Positions 21,667 through 30,315 of a stretch of DNA of 33,863 bases are shown here, one piece after another. Location of the stretch: the IMG/VR virus record IMGVR_UViG_3300008119_001286, positions 1-33,863 of that record; one strand, given 5' to 3'. The stretch is from a virus. The notes beneath the pieces were generated by a model, which saw nothing but the letters and a program-made list of their open reading frames with translations, did not search any database and was not told the DNA's origin. Numbering within the stretch: position 1 is the first letter of the stretch; every line of letters starts with the position of its first letter. The position numbers and the translations under genes are program-made.

Positions 21667-21983
21667 TAGCTAATCCCTAAATAATAATATTTTTCATTAT
21701 ACTTCATAAATCCAAAATGATTAAGTAATCTTAGACTTTTGATGTTATTAAGTCTTGTAATAATCACATCATAACCTACTTTAGAGCATATATCAACAAA
21801 CTTGCTTTTATGGTTAAAATACAAATCCTTATTAAGCCACCTACAGCGATATTTAGAACGGATAAACAAATCAAGTACTCCTTGTTTATCAGTTCGTTTA
21901 AATACCTTTATAATACCTGTTATATTGCCATTATTATATAACAATATGTTTATAGTATCTTTTTTAAAATAAACTTTAATCAT
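21666..21983 (-). CDS. GNAT-like acetyltransferase-fold protein in the virion operon
   Basis: 105 residues from the ATG at 21983, picked because AAGGAG lies 9 bases upstream; earlier in-frame ATGs overlap the ribosome-binding site. Pattern: strands ITGIIKVFKRTDKQGVLDLFIRSKYRCRWLNK, helix, then DVIITRLNNIKSLRLLNHFGFMKYNEKYYYLG. The N...SLRLL..FGF...... ending is the usual GNAT fold C-terminus. The Arg/Gly-rich acetyl-CoA loop is not obvious, so it may be catalytically dead. T7 carries a GNAT-like internal virion protein at a comparable place, which suggests a structural or assembly role here. Confidence 0.6.
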   Translation of the reverse strand: MIKVYFKKDTINILLYNNGNITGIIKVFKRTDKQGVLDLFIRSKYRCRWLNKDLYFNHKSKFVDICSKVGYDVIITRLNNIKSLRLLNHFGFMKYNEKYYYLGIS

Positions 21984-23079
21984 TATCATTAACTCCTTTA
22001 GCAATTAAAGCTGCTCTTACTTCATCGTCAAAATGTCTTAATCTTAATCCCCCAAGAGGTATTAATCTACCCTCCACTCTACAATCAGGTGTTGGATGGA
22101 CGTATCCTTTTTGAAAATATCTAGGTTCTTGAGGATTCCTACCATCATTAAACCAAGGTAAATTATCAATACTTCCTATATTTTCATAAGTATCTAGAAA
22201 ATCATCATCAATAGTTTCAGGAGCTATATTAAAATATTCCAATACCTCATAATTATTTGTGTCATAACTATTTTCTGGAAACTCATTTTTCTCTCTTTCA
22301 AAAAGGTATAAAGGATTATCACTATAATATCTGGAATGAAATAAATTAGGATGTATATTAATATCTATACTATTATCAAGTATTTTACTTGGCAATAAGC
22401 ATTTATTTACAAAGGCATCAAGACTAGCTACTCCGTCTTTGCTACCTCCTACATTATATTTATCAGGTATTAACCCACTATTTATTTCACTTTGTATAGC
22501 AATTCTATCAAGAGATAATGTATTATAAGCTGTTTTTGATATGTCTATTGCATTATCATCAATGTTAACACTATCTATTGTATTATCAGATACAAAATCA
22601 TTAGCAAGATTATCAGTTAGATTTAATTCTGATAATTTATTTATTTTGATACCTGTTATAGTATCCATTTCAATATCATCATTAATAAGTTTACGCCAGA
22701 TATGAGTATTATTGTATCTTGCAAAAAGAATACTGTAATCTTCAATACAAGTTATTGGAAATATCTGCCCAACATTATCACTGCACAATATTGATCTAGG
22801 TGTGATATTTTTTAATTTATTTAATTCAATTGAATCTTCATCTATAATATCAACAATATCAACCCATTTTATTTTACCATCACCAACGTTTACTAAAAAC
22901 TTGTTAGGAACTATTTTTAATGATGTTTGTAAAGCTTCTTCAAATTTTACTTTTAGTTCGTTATTAAAATAATCACCTAAATTATTGAATTCATTATAAA
23001 GATCAATTGATCTTATTATTTTTATTTTTTTAGACTGATTTTTAAAAAATTCCTGATCTCTATTGTAATAATTAAGCAT
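21976..23079 (-). CDS. Fibre-like tail protein 3 (paralogous set)
   Basis: 367 residues from ATG 23079 (the TTG at 23091 overlaps the previous gene). The N-terminus MLNYYNRDQEFFKNQS...YNEFNNLGDYFNNEL matches the openings of the two genes before it. The middle has fibre-like repeats of Asp-Asn-(Thr/Ala)-Ile-Asp type (DNTIDSVNIDDNAIDISK). The end is distinct, Pro/Arg-rich (QKGYVHPTPDCRVEGRLIPL). Probably a tail fibre or minor tail component of host recognition. No known enzymatic domain seen. Confidence 0.65.
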   Translation of the reverse strand: MLNYYNRDQEFFKNQSKKIKIIRSIDLYNEFNNLGDYFNNELKVKFEEALQTSLKIVPNKFLVNVGDGKIKWVDIVDIIDEDSIELNKLKNITPRSILCSDNVGQIFPITCIEDYSILFARYNNTHIWRKLINDDIEMDTITGIKINKLSELNLTDNLANDFVSDNTIDSVNIDDNAIDISKTAYNTLSLDRIAIQSEINSGLIPDKYNVGGSKDGVASLDAFVNKCLLPSKILDNSIDINIHPNLFHSRYYSDNPLYLFEREKNEFPENSYDTNNYEVLEYFNIAPETIDDDFLDTYENIGSIDNLPWFNDGRNPQEPRYFQKGYVHPTPDCRVEGRLIPLGGLRLRHFDDEVRAALIAKGVNDND

Positions 23080-23080
23080 A

Positions 23081-24556
23081 TCAAATACCAAGTAATGTTC
23101 TTAAATTATCATCTAAACGCTCTTTACCTATAAAGTTTTTACTTTTTACATTAGGGCAAGTTATTCTATCAAGAAAATTGTTTAAATTAAACATAGTGCT
23201 ACCTAGATGATGTGATTTTATTACATTCTGTTTTTCTTTTAAAGAATAGGTAACAGTATTTGGAACAAGTTCTAATTGTTCATACTTTATAGGAGGTTGT
23301 GGAGCATAAATATTTATAGGAGTTATATTTATTTGAATTTGCAAATCTTGTTCGTTCTTATAAAGTGCAGGTAATAAGGACTTATTTTTAAGCCAAGTTT
23401 GCCTATAATTATCAAATCTTGCTTTATTATTGTTATAATTTAATTTCTGTGGAACTCTTGCTATGTTAGTAAAAAAATCTACTACAGAGGTGTTATAATT
23501 TTCCAAATAGCTAATATAATTAACTATTACACCACCATAAGCAGTTAATATTGCATCTTTAATTAGTTTAGCATTTACAGTGTTTATCTGTGATATTTTC
23601 TTTTGAACTTTTTTTAAATTTTTAGTAAGACTTATATACACTGGATTTTTATAAACTTGATCAGGTACTGGTTGTTCATACTTTACCAACTTATAAGCGT
23701 TTTTAACTGAATAAACGCATAACAAATAAGGATTAATTTTTTCAGGGAAAGTATTATTTGGTTTAGCAAGTGTAATAGAATTTAAAGGTATTGTGTTTTT
23801 ATGTAATAAACCATCGCCAAATAAAGCTCTATTGTTTCCTATTAGCTTAAAATCAAAAGAATTATCTTTTATTTTATCAGCAAATATTGAATTTGTTTTA
23901 TAAACAAGCCCACTATTTCTTCTGAGTTGTAATATTTTATGATGAAGTTTATTAGCATTTATTTGATATAAATCAAACTTGTCGTTACTTACTGATAATG
24001 TAACAATATTATTAGTTCTTACTAATAGATTTGATAATAAATAGTTTACTCCATCTTGAGATATATGATCTTTAGCAATAGCATTTATATCTATATTATT
24101 ACTTTCAATAGCTCTATCTTCAAAATTATAACCAGATATTTTATTTGAATTTGAATAAGTATCTCTATAAATACTTTTAAATATCCCACCAACACCAAAA
24201 TTATCAACATTTAATTTAAGATAATCAATATTAGTGTTTCTTTTTACAAAAAGAAGTGAGTTGTTTTTTACTAAACTTAATTTAACTAATTCTATGGAAT
24301 TATTAGTATAGTTTATATCTTCAAGTTTACTAAAAACTACCTTACTATTACCTATATTTTTTAATATGTAATTAGTATTATCAACTATTCCATTATAACT
24401 TTGTTCAACTATTGAATTTATTGATGTAACAACTTTTCTATTTAAATATTCAACAAGGTTATTTATTTCATTATCAAAATCTTTATAACTAACATCACTA
24501 TTACTCTCTGATAATGATTGAAAGAAACTAATATCTCTTGTAAAATTACTAATCAT
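23081..24556 (-). CDS. Fibre-like tail protein 2 (paralogous set)
   Basis: 491 residues from ATG 24556, with AGAGGT 6 bases upstream; the in-frame TTG at 24562 overlaps the previous stop. The N-terminus ISNFTRDISFFQSLSE...DFDNEINNLVEYLNRK shares the RD..FF and N.L..YLN pattern with its neighbours. Inner repeats contain DNSFD- and IDINAI-like units, Asn/Ile/Asp-rich. The C-terminal half is different from the other two. Likely a tail fibre subunit or adaptor. Confidence 0.65.
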   Translation of the reverse strand: MISNFTRDISFFQSLSESNSDVSYKDFDNEINNLVEYLNRKVVTSINSIVEQSYNGIVDNTNYILKNIGNSKVVFSKLEDINYTNNSIELVKLSLVKNNSLLFVKRNTNIDYLKLNVDNFGVGGIFKSIYRDTYSNSNKISGYNFEDRAIESNNIDINAIAKDHISQDGVNYLLSNLLVRTNNIVTLSVSNDKFDLYQINANKLHHKILQLRRNSGLVYKTNSIFADKIKDNSFDFKLIGNNRALFGDGLLHKNTIPLNSITLAKPNNTFPEKINPYLLCVYSVKNAYKLVKYEQPVPDQVYKNPVYISLTKNLKKVQKKISQINTVNAKLIKDAILTAYGGVIVNYISYLENYNTSVVDFFTNIARVPQKLNYNNNKARFDNYRQTWLKNKSLLPALYKNEQDLQIQINITPINIYAPQPPIKYEQLELVPNTVTYSLKEKQNVIKSHHLGSTMFNLNNFLDRITCPNVKSKNFIGKERLDDNLRTLLGI

Positions 24557-24558
24557 TA

Positions 24559-25644
24559 TCAACCTCTAATTTTATTAGCAATAGCAGTAGTTAAATGGTC
24601 AATAGTAATTGATTTTGGTGCAATTATCGTATTTATATTGTGAGCATGTTTGTAATTACCTTTAGCATACCAATATACAAGTCTATTAGGATTTATTGAA
24701 TTTGGTTTAAACAGATTTGAACTTAATATATACCTTTTTTCTATACATACTTTTTTTCCATTTGGTGTTGTTAATGATAGATCAACAATATTAGTATTAT
24801 TAGAATAATATTTTATAATATTTTTTACTCTAAATGTGGATAATTTATTAACAGGAATAGTATATGGGTTAGATAATTTTCTACCTGCTGGAGAATTAGA
24901 ACTTAACATTCTTTTTAATAAATCCCTATTCCAATCTCTATTTATATAAACTTTATTTAATCTACTATTTAAATCTACATAACCATTAGGAATTATTGAA
25001 GACCAGATATATTTTTGTAAATGTTCCTTAGCATTATCATCAAATCTATCAAGTTTTAATGAATTATCTGTTATGTTACGTGTTTTTATAGAATTGTTTT
25101 TAAAATATCTTCCAACAATAGTATTTATTCCTATTGTTGGTGTTATTTCTGATAGATTATAAGAATCTATTATATTTTCCTTTATTTTATTACCTGTTAT
25201 TTTACTTAATGGATCAATATAATCTTTTGATATTCTACCAAGTTTTATAGACATATTATCACAAAGAATAGTAAATAAATCTAAAGCGTTTCTATTATTA
25301 AAACCAAGTTGTTTTATTTCACCATTATTATTTGATATAAAAAATGAATTTTTAATATCTTTATGATTAATTTTTTTAATATTTATTGTATTGTCAACAA
25401 AATCATCATTAGATATTTTTTTCCAAAAATAAGTGTCATCATTGCTTTTTAAAATACTATTTATATCTGCTTGAATAGTTGAACCAATAATTATTTCATT
25501 ATTATAATTATTAAGTTTAAAAATAATTTCATCATTCAAATAATTAACAATATCATTAAATCTAGTATCAATTTCTACTGATTTAATAACATTATTAGGA
25601 TATTTAAAATATTCAAGATTCTGTTTTAGTAATTTAATCGGCAT
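24559..25644 (-). CDS. Fibre-like tail protein 1 (paralogous set)
   Basis: 361 residues. It begins MPIKLLKQNLEYFKYPNN...RFNDIVNYLNDEI, matching the N-terminal module of the next two genes. Several beta-like repeats (DNTINIKKINHKDI, GNKIKENIIDSYNL, NNSIKTRNITDNSLK) resemble the DN(S/T)I...KI repeats of phage fibre stalks. The C-terminus (NKLSTFRVKNIIKYY...) is unique. It overlaps the nozzle gene end by 11 bp. Probable role: receptor-binding or fibre attachment. Confidence 0.65.
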   Translation of the reverse strand: MPIKLLKQNLEYFKYPNNVIKSVEIDTRFNDIVNYLNDEIIFKLNNYNNEIIIGSTIQADINSILKSNDDTYFWKKISNDDFVDNTINIKKINHKDIKNSFFISNNNGEIKQLGFNNRNALDLFTILCDNMSIKLGRISKDYIDPLSKITGNKIKENIIDSYNLSEITPTIGINTIVGRYFKNNSIKTRNITDNSLKLDRFDDNAKEHLQKYIWSSIIPNGYVDLNSRLNKVYINRDWNRDLLKRMLSSNSPAGRKLSNPYTIPVNKLSTFRVKNIIKYYSNNTNIVDLSLTTPNGKKVCIEKRYILSSNLFKPNSINPNRLVYWYAKGNYKHAHNINTIIAPKSITIDHLTTAIANKIRG

Positions 25645-27787
25645 TTTTATTAGTTTTTTTCTCTATATTAATACCACCTGATAAATATAAACTATCAAAA
25701 ATAAATTCCTTATAAGCAATACCATTTATTTTTAAAGAAATACTATCAGTATGAAATCTTAGTGTTTCCTGTGGATAAATAGCTTTTTCATTATTTGAAT
25801 ACTCATCAATATCAAATCTGCTTATATCAAATTTACTATCTATCTGATTAACTTTTATTTCTGTTAATTGATAGTCTGACATATCATAATTCAAATATAC
25901 TTTTATTTTAACTAGAATATCCTCACTTGATTGACAACTTAAATATATATTTTCATTATACCAAGTAGCAGTAATATTGAACCAGTTATAATATAAATTA
26001 AATGGTATTGGGTTATTTTCCATATCCATATAATTTTTATATTTTAACTTATCACAATATACTAGAACATTACCTTTATTAGCTAAATACAGGTTTTTAG
26101 AAACAGAATCATAAAGAAAAGTTTTACTATCTGAAAAGTTTTGAGTAAATATTGTCCAAAAACCCTGACCTTTTAATTGATAAATATAACAATTATGAAT
26201 AAATCTGAAACCTATAAAACCACCATAAGGATACACAAAACAATTAAGATTTCTATATTCTCTTTCAGTAGTTAAGTTCTCAAGCTGTTTTCTTATATAA
26301 CTATTTACATTATCAGCAAAAAACAAATCTATATTTAGATTATTGAAACCATCTATCTTTAAACTGCAAATACCGAATTTTGATAGAAAAATAAAAACAT
26401 TAGGTAACTCAACAAACATGTTTTTACTGAAAATTCCAACAGGTTCTGTTTTCTGCCACCTAAAATCACCAAATTCTATATTCTGACCATCATTAATAAC
26501 AGTTGGATCATTTCCTATCCATATTTGTACTGATTCTTTACCCCAAAATAATATTCTTCCCTGATAGGTGTTAAAACACTGCAAATCATCTATTTTATTG
26601 CTATTGGAAGCAAGATTTATAGATTCAATTATTCCTTTCTGATTATACCAATTAAATATTGATTTTCTTTTTTCACAATAATAAACCAACATTGATTTAT
26701 CAGGACTTCTGAATTTCTTATAAAAAGAACCACCGCTATCCAAAGCAAATAATCTATCGTTAATAATATTTACATAACTAAAAGCAGGTATTGATTTTAA
26801 ATATAAAATATTGGTAGGTTCGCCTATAAAATTATCTTCAAAAGTTAAATCTATTTTTACACTATCAGTAACTGTGAATACTACATCAATAATCTTGTTA
26901 GGTGTTTCTAGTTTCAAACCACTTACAACTTTTACTATATTATTAATAACTAAGTTTTCTCTTAATTCAATTTCATAAAGTAAATCTACTACTAAAGATA
27001 AAGTATTGTTTGAAGTCTTTGTAATAGAAGTTTGAGTTATCTGATAATCACTTTTTAATTCTTTTAAATCAGTTCCATCATAATATTGTACTGGATCAAT
27101 TCCATTACATATTATTAAATATCTTTGATAATTTATGTATGAAACAATAACATTAGGGTTAAAATCCAAACCTAATATAATTAAGTTATCCACAATATCA
27201 GAATCTATAAATTTATAAATCCCAGCTCTTTCTATCCACACATTAAAATTATTATCAAAAAAACTTATATCTAAATTTACTTTAAAAAGAATATCATCAT
27301 TATTTTGCTCAACATCAAATATTTCACATTTATCAGAATAACTATCTTGTTCTATAAAAACATAAACATTTTCAAAAAAATATTTATATAAAATAGCTTT
27401 TTGATTTCCATTTAAAGCTCTTATATCAATTGCTATTTGTGTTAAATTATCTAAAAGTCTATTTTTAACAATATCTGTTTGAAAATTTATATAAGGAGTT
27501 TTTATAAAATAAGTTTGATAAGTAAGAATTTCTGAATTACCATTAAAGTTAATATAATTCATTAACTTTAATTGATCATTAAAAATAAAATTAGGATTTA
27601 CTTCTTGACTCGCTACTATTTTTGTACCATTTCTTACAGATAAGTTATTATCTTCATTCAAAATCATATTTTGAATATATTTAGCATATGATAAATTATC
27701 TATTGAATTTGAATTAATACCATTGTTAGCAGCTTTAAATACAACAGCATTCTCTCTTCCTTGAAAATTACTTATTACTTTTGACAT
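25634..27787 (-). CDS. Tail nozzle / DNA-stabilisation protein (P22 gp10-like)
   Basis: 717 residues, beta-rich throughout. It begins MSKVISNFQGRENAVVFKAAN with a turn into DNLSYAKYIQNMILNEDNNLSVRNG, like the start of P22 gp10/T7 gp12-type nozzles (a genome-closing tail tube end). Propeller-like phrases appear: VINDRLFALDSGG, FNTYQGRILFWGKESVQIW, FSKNMFVELPNVFIFLSKFGI. It directly follows the adaptor gene, as expected for tail-hub order. I see no hydrolase motif. Confidence 0.78.
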   Translation of the reverse strand: MSKVISNFQGRENAVVFKAANNGINSNSIDNLSYAKYIQNMILNEDNNLSVRNGTKIVASQEVNPNFIFNDQLKLMNYINFNGNSEILTYQTYFIKTPYINFQTDIVKNRLLDNLTQIAIDIRALNGNQKAILYKYFFENVYVFIEQDSYSDKCEIFDVEQNNDDILFKVNLDISFFDNNFNVWIERAGIYKFIDSDIVDNLIILGLDFNPNVIVSYINYQRYLIICNGIDPVQYYDGTDLKELKSDYQITQTSITKTSNNTLSLVVDLLYEIELRENLVINNIVKVVSGLKLETPNKIIDVVFTVTDSVKIDLTFEDNFIGEPTNILYLKSIPAFSYVNIINDRLFALDSGGSFYKKFRSPDKSMLVYYCEKRKSIFNWYNQKGIIESINLASNSNKIDDLQCFNTYQGRILFWGKESVQIWIGNDPTVINDGQNIEFGDFRWQKTEPVGIFSKNMFVELPNVFIFLSKFGICSLKIDGFNNLNIDLFFADNVNSYIRKQLENLTTEREYRNLNCFVYPYGGFIGFRFIHNCYIYQLKGQGFWTIFTQNFSDSKTFLYDSVSKNLYLANKGNVLVYCDKLKYKNYMDMENNPIPFNLYYNWFNITATWYNENIYLSCQSSEDILVKIKVYLNYDMSDYQLTEIKVNQIDSKFDISRFDIDEYSNNEKAIYPQETLRFHTDSISLKINGIAYKEFIFDSLYLSGGINIEKKTNKNAD

Positions 27788-28399
27788 CTAAACACTCGTA
27801 TAGAAGTTTACAATATCACCTAGTTTTTCTTTATATAATGTGTATACAGTAGATAATTTAGTCATTTGACCATTAGTTGTTAGAAATATGTAAAATACTG
27901 CTCCAAGAACTAGTGTTTGCATTACAAGTTCATCATAAATAACAGTATCTGACTCAATATCAACATTATTTACAACTTCAACTAAATTCTTTAATTTAGG
28001 TATTTGAAATATTTTAACAAAATTATCCCCGTCAGTATCTTTAGGATAATCCTTACAACCCAATATTACTTTATTTTCAGATGGTATTATATAATATTGT
28101 TTTTCAGTTAATGAAAGAGTATCATTTGTAAGTAGATCAAAAGAACTTAATTTAACATCATAATTATAAACTGATCTTAACCTATTATTCTTGAAATCAA
28201 ATACAAAAGAATATTCAAGACCATTTAAAACAACTTTCTGTTCTTTATAAATTAAAAATTCTTTATAATTCCGTAATCTTAAATAAATGTCATTGTTTGC
28301 AAAATTAAGACAACGTAAGTATTCCTTACGTTGTCTTTCAGTAGCTAATGTACCAAAAGCAAATTGAGAAATAGTATCAATAAGTTCTGTAACATTCAT
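27788..28399 (-). CDS. Head-to-tail adaptor protein
   Basis: 203 residues. Helical start (VTELIDTISQFAFGTLATERQRKEYLRCLNFANNDIYLRLRNY, 3-46), a beta-rich centre (QKVVLNGLEYSFVFDF) and a helical C-terminus (DELVMQTLVLGAVFYIFL...). This helix-beta-helix arrangement, length and position between capsid and nozzle genes fit the tail adaptor (P22 gp4 / T7 gp11 type). A 13-bp perfect hairpin sits in its first 100 bases. No clear ribosome-binding site, 6-bp gap to the gene before. Confidence 0.7.
   Translation of the reverse strand: MNVTELIDTISQFAFGTLATERQRKEYLRCLNFANNDIYLRLRNYKEFLIYKEQKVVLNGLEYSFVFDFKNNRLRSVYNYDVKLSSFDLLTNDTLSLTEKQYYIIPSENKVILGCKDYPKDTDGDNFVKIFQIPKLKNLVEVVNNVDIESDTVIYDELVMQTLVLGAVFYIFLTTNGQMTKLSTVYTLYKEKLGDIVNFYTSV
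28307..28337 (-). promoter_or_regulatory. Strong 13-bp intragenic hairpin near the start of the adaptor gene
   Basis: AAGACAACGTAAG (28307-28319) and CTTACGTTGTCTT (28325-28337) are perfectly complementary around a 5-nt loop. On the minus-strand messenger the hairpin begins about 62 bases into the adaptor gene and is followed by AATTTTG. With about 0.29 pairing chance per base, my rough estimate is far fewer than one such 13-bp hairpin expected in this window. Confidence 0.75.
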
Positions 28400-28405
28400 T
28401 TAAAA

Positions 28406-28903
28406 TTAGTTTTTATAAGTTACTCTTATGTTCATAGTTGAACCTGCTATAGTATTTGCAGCAGCTAAAACTGATATAATCAACCTTGATTTACTAGAAG
28501 AAAAACTAATATTGTTTCTAACTGTCAAATGATTTGCAAAAGCTGCTACTAGGTCTGTTTCAGTTCTATTTAAACCTATAAATTCAACACCGCATATATC
28601 GGAATTAATACCTATATTTGATAAAAGTACAGACATATAATTAACAGTAGTTCCGTTAAAAGTAGCTGGAATAGCTATGGCAACTATTTTATCTACATAA
28701 GTACCGCTGGTAGTACTACTAACTGCTGGTAAAATAGTAGCTTTATCAGAGTTATTAGCAGCAACAGCATTACCTAATGCCATTGCTACATCAGTAGCAC
28801 ATCCTACAAAGTTTACTCCAGTAATACCTAAAGCGGTTGCATCATTTGGTAATTGAGCAACGTTAGCTGCTCCGGTTATTGTGTATTTTACAACTAAATT
28901 CAT
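28406..28903 (-). CDS. Possible capsid decoration protein
   Basis: 165 residues, very different in composition from its neighbours: Ala, Val, Thr, Ser-rich (MNLVVKYTITGAANVAQLPN...GNAVAANNSDKATILPAVSS), predicted all beta. No membrane segment or signal peptide. It directly follows the major capsid gene (15-bp gap) with AGGT as ribosome-binding site, so a head-surface or cement protein is likely. Alternative: a head completion protein. Confidence 0.5.
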   Translation of the reverse strand: MNLVVKYTITGAANVAQLPNDATALGITGVNFVGCATDVAMALGNAVAANNSDKATILPAVSSTTSGTYVDKIVAIAIPATFNGTTVNYMSVLLSNIGINSDICGVEFIGLNRTETDLVAAFANHLTVRNNISFSSSKSRLIISVLAAANTIAGSTMNIRVTYKN

Positions 28904-28918
28904 TTTAATACCTATTTA

Positions 28919-30196
28919 TTAAATTAATGTGAAAGAATGTACAATACCAGTTTCAAGATATGGGAATGTATTTACATTTTGGTATCTTTTAGATGGGAAT
29001 TTAACAACTTTCATACCATCAAGAAGTCTTATACCCATTTCATATTGATTTTCATGATCCATTTCTTTTATGGTAATTTTAGGAGTAGTACAAATAGCTT
29101 TTGCAAAAGCCATAGAACCACATAAAGCTCCATAACCTATATCTGCTCCAGCATCAGTTGTAAAGTTCAGATAATCAAACTCATCAATACATACTATATC
29201 AGTACCATTAATTCTACCAATATAATCAGTACCATTAAAGTAAGTAGGTTGCCCATCTTCTCTAAAAGGTCTTATTAACATTTGTTGTACAATAGGGTTC
29301 TTTAAAAATCTTGCTTTAACTCTTGGTCCTATAAAGTATGTATAACCCATACCTTTAAAACCTTGATAATTAACATAGTGCATTGGTTTTATAGCACCCT
29401 CGGTATTTATCTTTCTACCGCCTGTTTTAGCCATTTGAATTAAATTAATTAAATGGTCTATATTACAATAACCACTAGTCCCATCAGCATAATCTGCTGT
29501 TCCTATATTACCATTATTACCCGGAGCGCCAATCGCACATCTTTGTTGAACTGTTTGACCGACAGCAATTACGTTTCTAATTGATTCAGCCCCAAATAAT
29601 ACACGATCAGAACTAATACCATCACCGCTAACATCAATTTGATTGATAACACAATTTTTTATTTTAGATGTAAAATAGTTTTCAAAATCACTTGTTACTT
29701 GACCATCACCTAATAAGTAATCGTAACTTTTATGATCTGCTTTACCTTTACTACCATAAGCAAAACAAAAAGCAAATTGATTAATATTTCTTCTTTTAGT
29801 TAAAAGTTCACGTTTAATTGCAATTTGCTCATTAACGCTTTTAGTAAATTGAAATTTTGCTAAATATTCAGCAATATCATAATCTTTAGCACCTACTGCA
29901 AATCTGGTTTTACCAATATTCATTGTACAGTTTACAGGTGTATCAAGAGTTCCTTTACCCTCTAAAGTATTTTCGTCATAAACTTCATTTACTTTACTAT
30001 TGTAAGTCATGCTAAATACAATTTCAGCACCTTTACCTTTGTCAACATTTTTTTGTAAAGCTATCATGGAATTACCGGTAGAACCCATATATTTATTAAA
30101 AGGGTCTTCTGCCAACATTTCTTTCCAAAATGGGTCTAATACGTCTCTTTGAAATTTATTCTGATCTTTTGGTTGACTAAAATTAAATATAGCCAT
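28919..30196 (-). CDS. Major capsid protein, N4-gp56-like
   Basis: 425 residues. HK97-fold phage capsid of the N4 gp56/DUF4043 style: MAIFNFSQPKDQNKFQRDVL, GKGAEIVFSMTYN, TLEGKGTLD...MNIGKTRFAVGAKDYDIAEYL, then RVLFGAESIRN, INTEGAIKPMHYVNYQGF and a C-terminal SFTLI. The Ala/Gly-rich composition and balanced codons are typical of a highly expressed gene. Clear ribosome-binding site (GAGGTATTTAAAATG). The 119-bp gap in front carries repeat elements that may give it separate control. The portal and scaffold genes lie upstream, as expected. Confidence 0.85.
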   Translation of the reverse strand: MAIFNFSQPKDQNKFQRDVLDPFWKEMLAEDPFNKYMGSTGNSMIALQKNVDKGKGAEIVFSMTYNSKVNEVYDENTLEGKGTLDTPVNCTMNIGKTRFAVGAKDYDIAEYLAKFQFTKSVNEQIAIKRELLTKRRNINQFAFCFAYGSKGKADHKSYDYLLGDGQVTSDFENYFTSKIKNCVINQIDVSGDGISSDRVLFGAESIRNVIAVGQTVQQRCAIGAPGNNGNIGTADYADGTSGYCNIDHLINLIQMAKTGGRKINTEGAIKPMHYVNYQGFKGMGYTYFIGPRVKARFLKNPIVQQMLIRPFREDGQPTYFNGTDYIGRINGTDIVCIDEFDYLNFTTDAGADIGYGALCGSMAFAKAICTTPKITIKEMDHENQYEMGIRLLDGMKVVKFPSKRYQNVNTFPYLETGIVHSFTLI

Positions 30197-30239
30197 TTTA
30201 AATACCTCGTTATTTATTAATTAATACTAATTGTTTATT

Positions 30240-30298
30240 AATATTATTTAGGTAAATAACTAATAATATTTAAAGTAAGTTTACACGCTTTAAAGTAA
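30240..30298 (-). promoter_or_regulatory. Repeat elements upstream of the capsid gene (possible late promoter)
   Basis: Two TTTAAAGTAA copies (30269-30278 and 30289-30298, TTACTTTAAA on the coding strand) are exactly 20 bp apart. They are followed by a 9-bp inverted repeat AATATTATT (30240-30248) with AATAATATT (30262-30270). A two-turn spacing suggests an activator or phage polymerase site. This is one of the few gaps in the late block, and it precedes the most abundant structural gene. Confidence 0.45.
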
Positions 30299-30315
30299 TA
30301 TTAATTATGTCTATT

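Noticed and set aside
25112-25140. Perfect 10-bp inverted repeat CCAACAATAG / CTATTGTTGG in fibre gene 1.
   Set aside because: With this base composition about one perfect 10-bp hairpin with a short loop is expected by chance in a window of this size, and nothing else marks the site.
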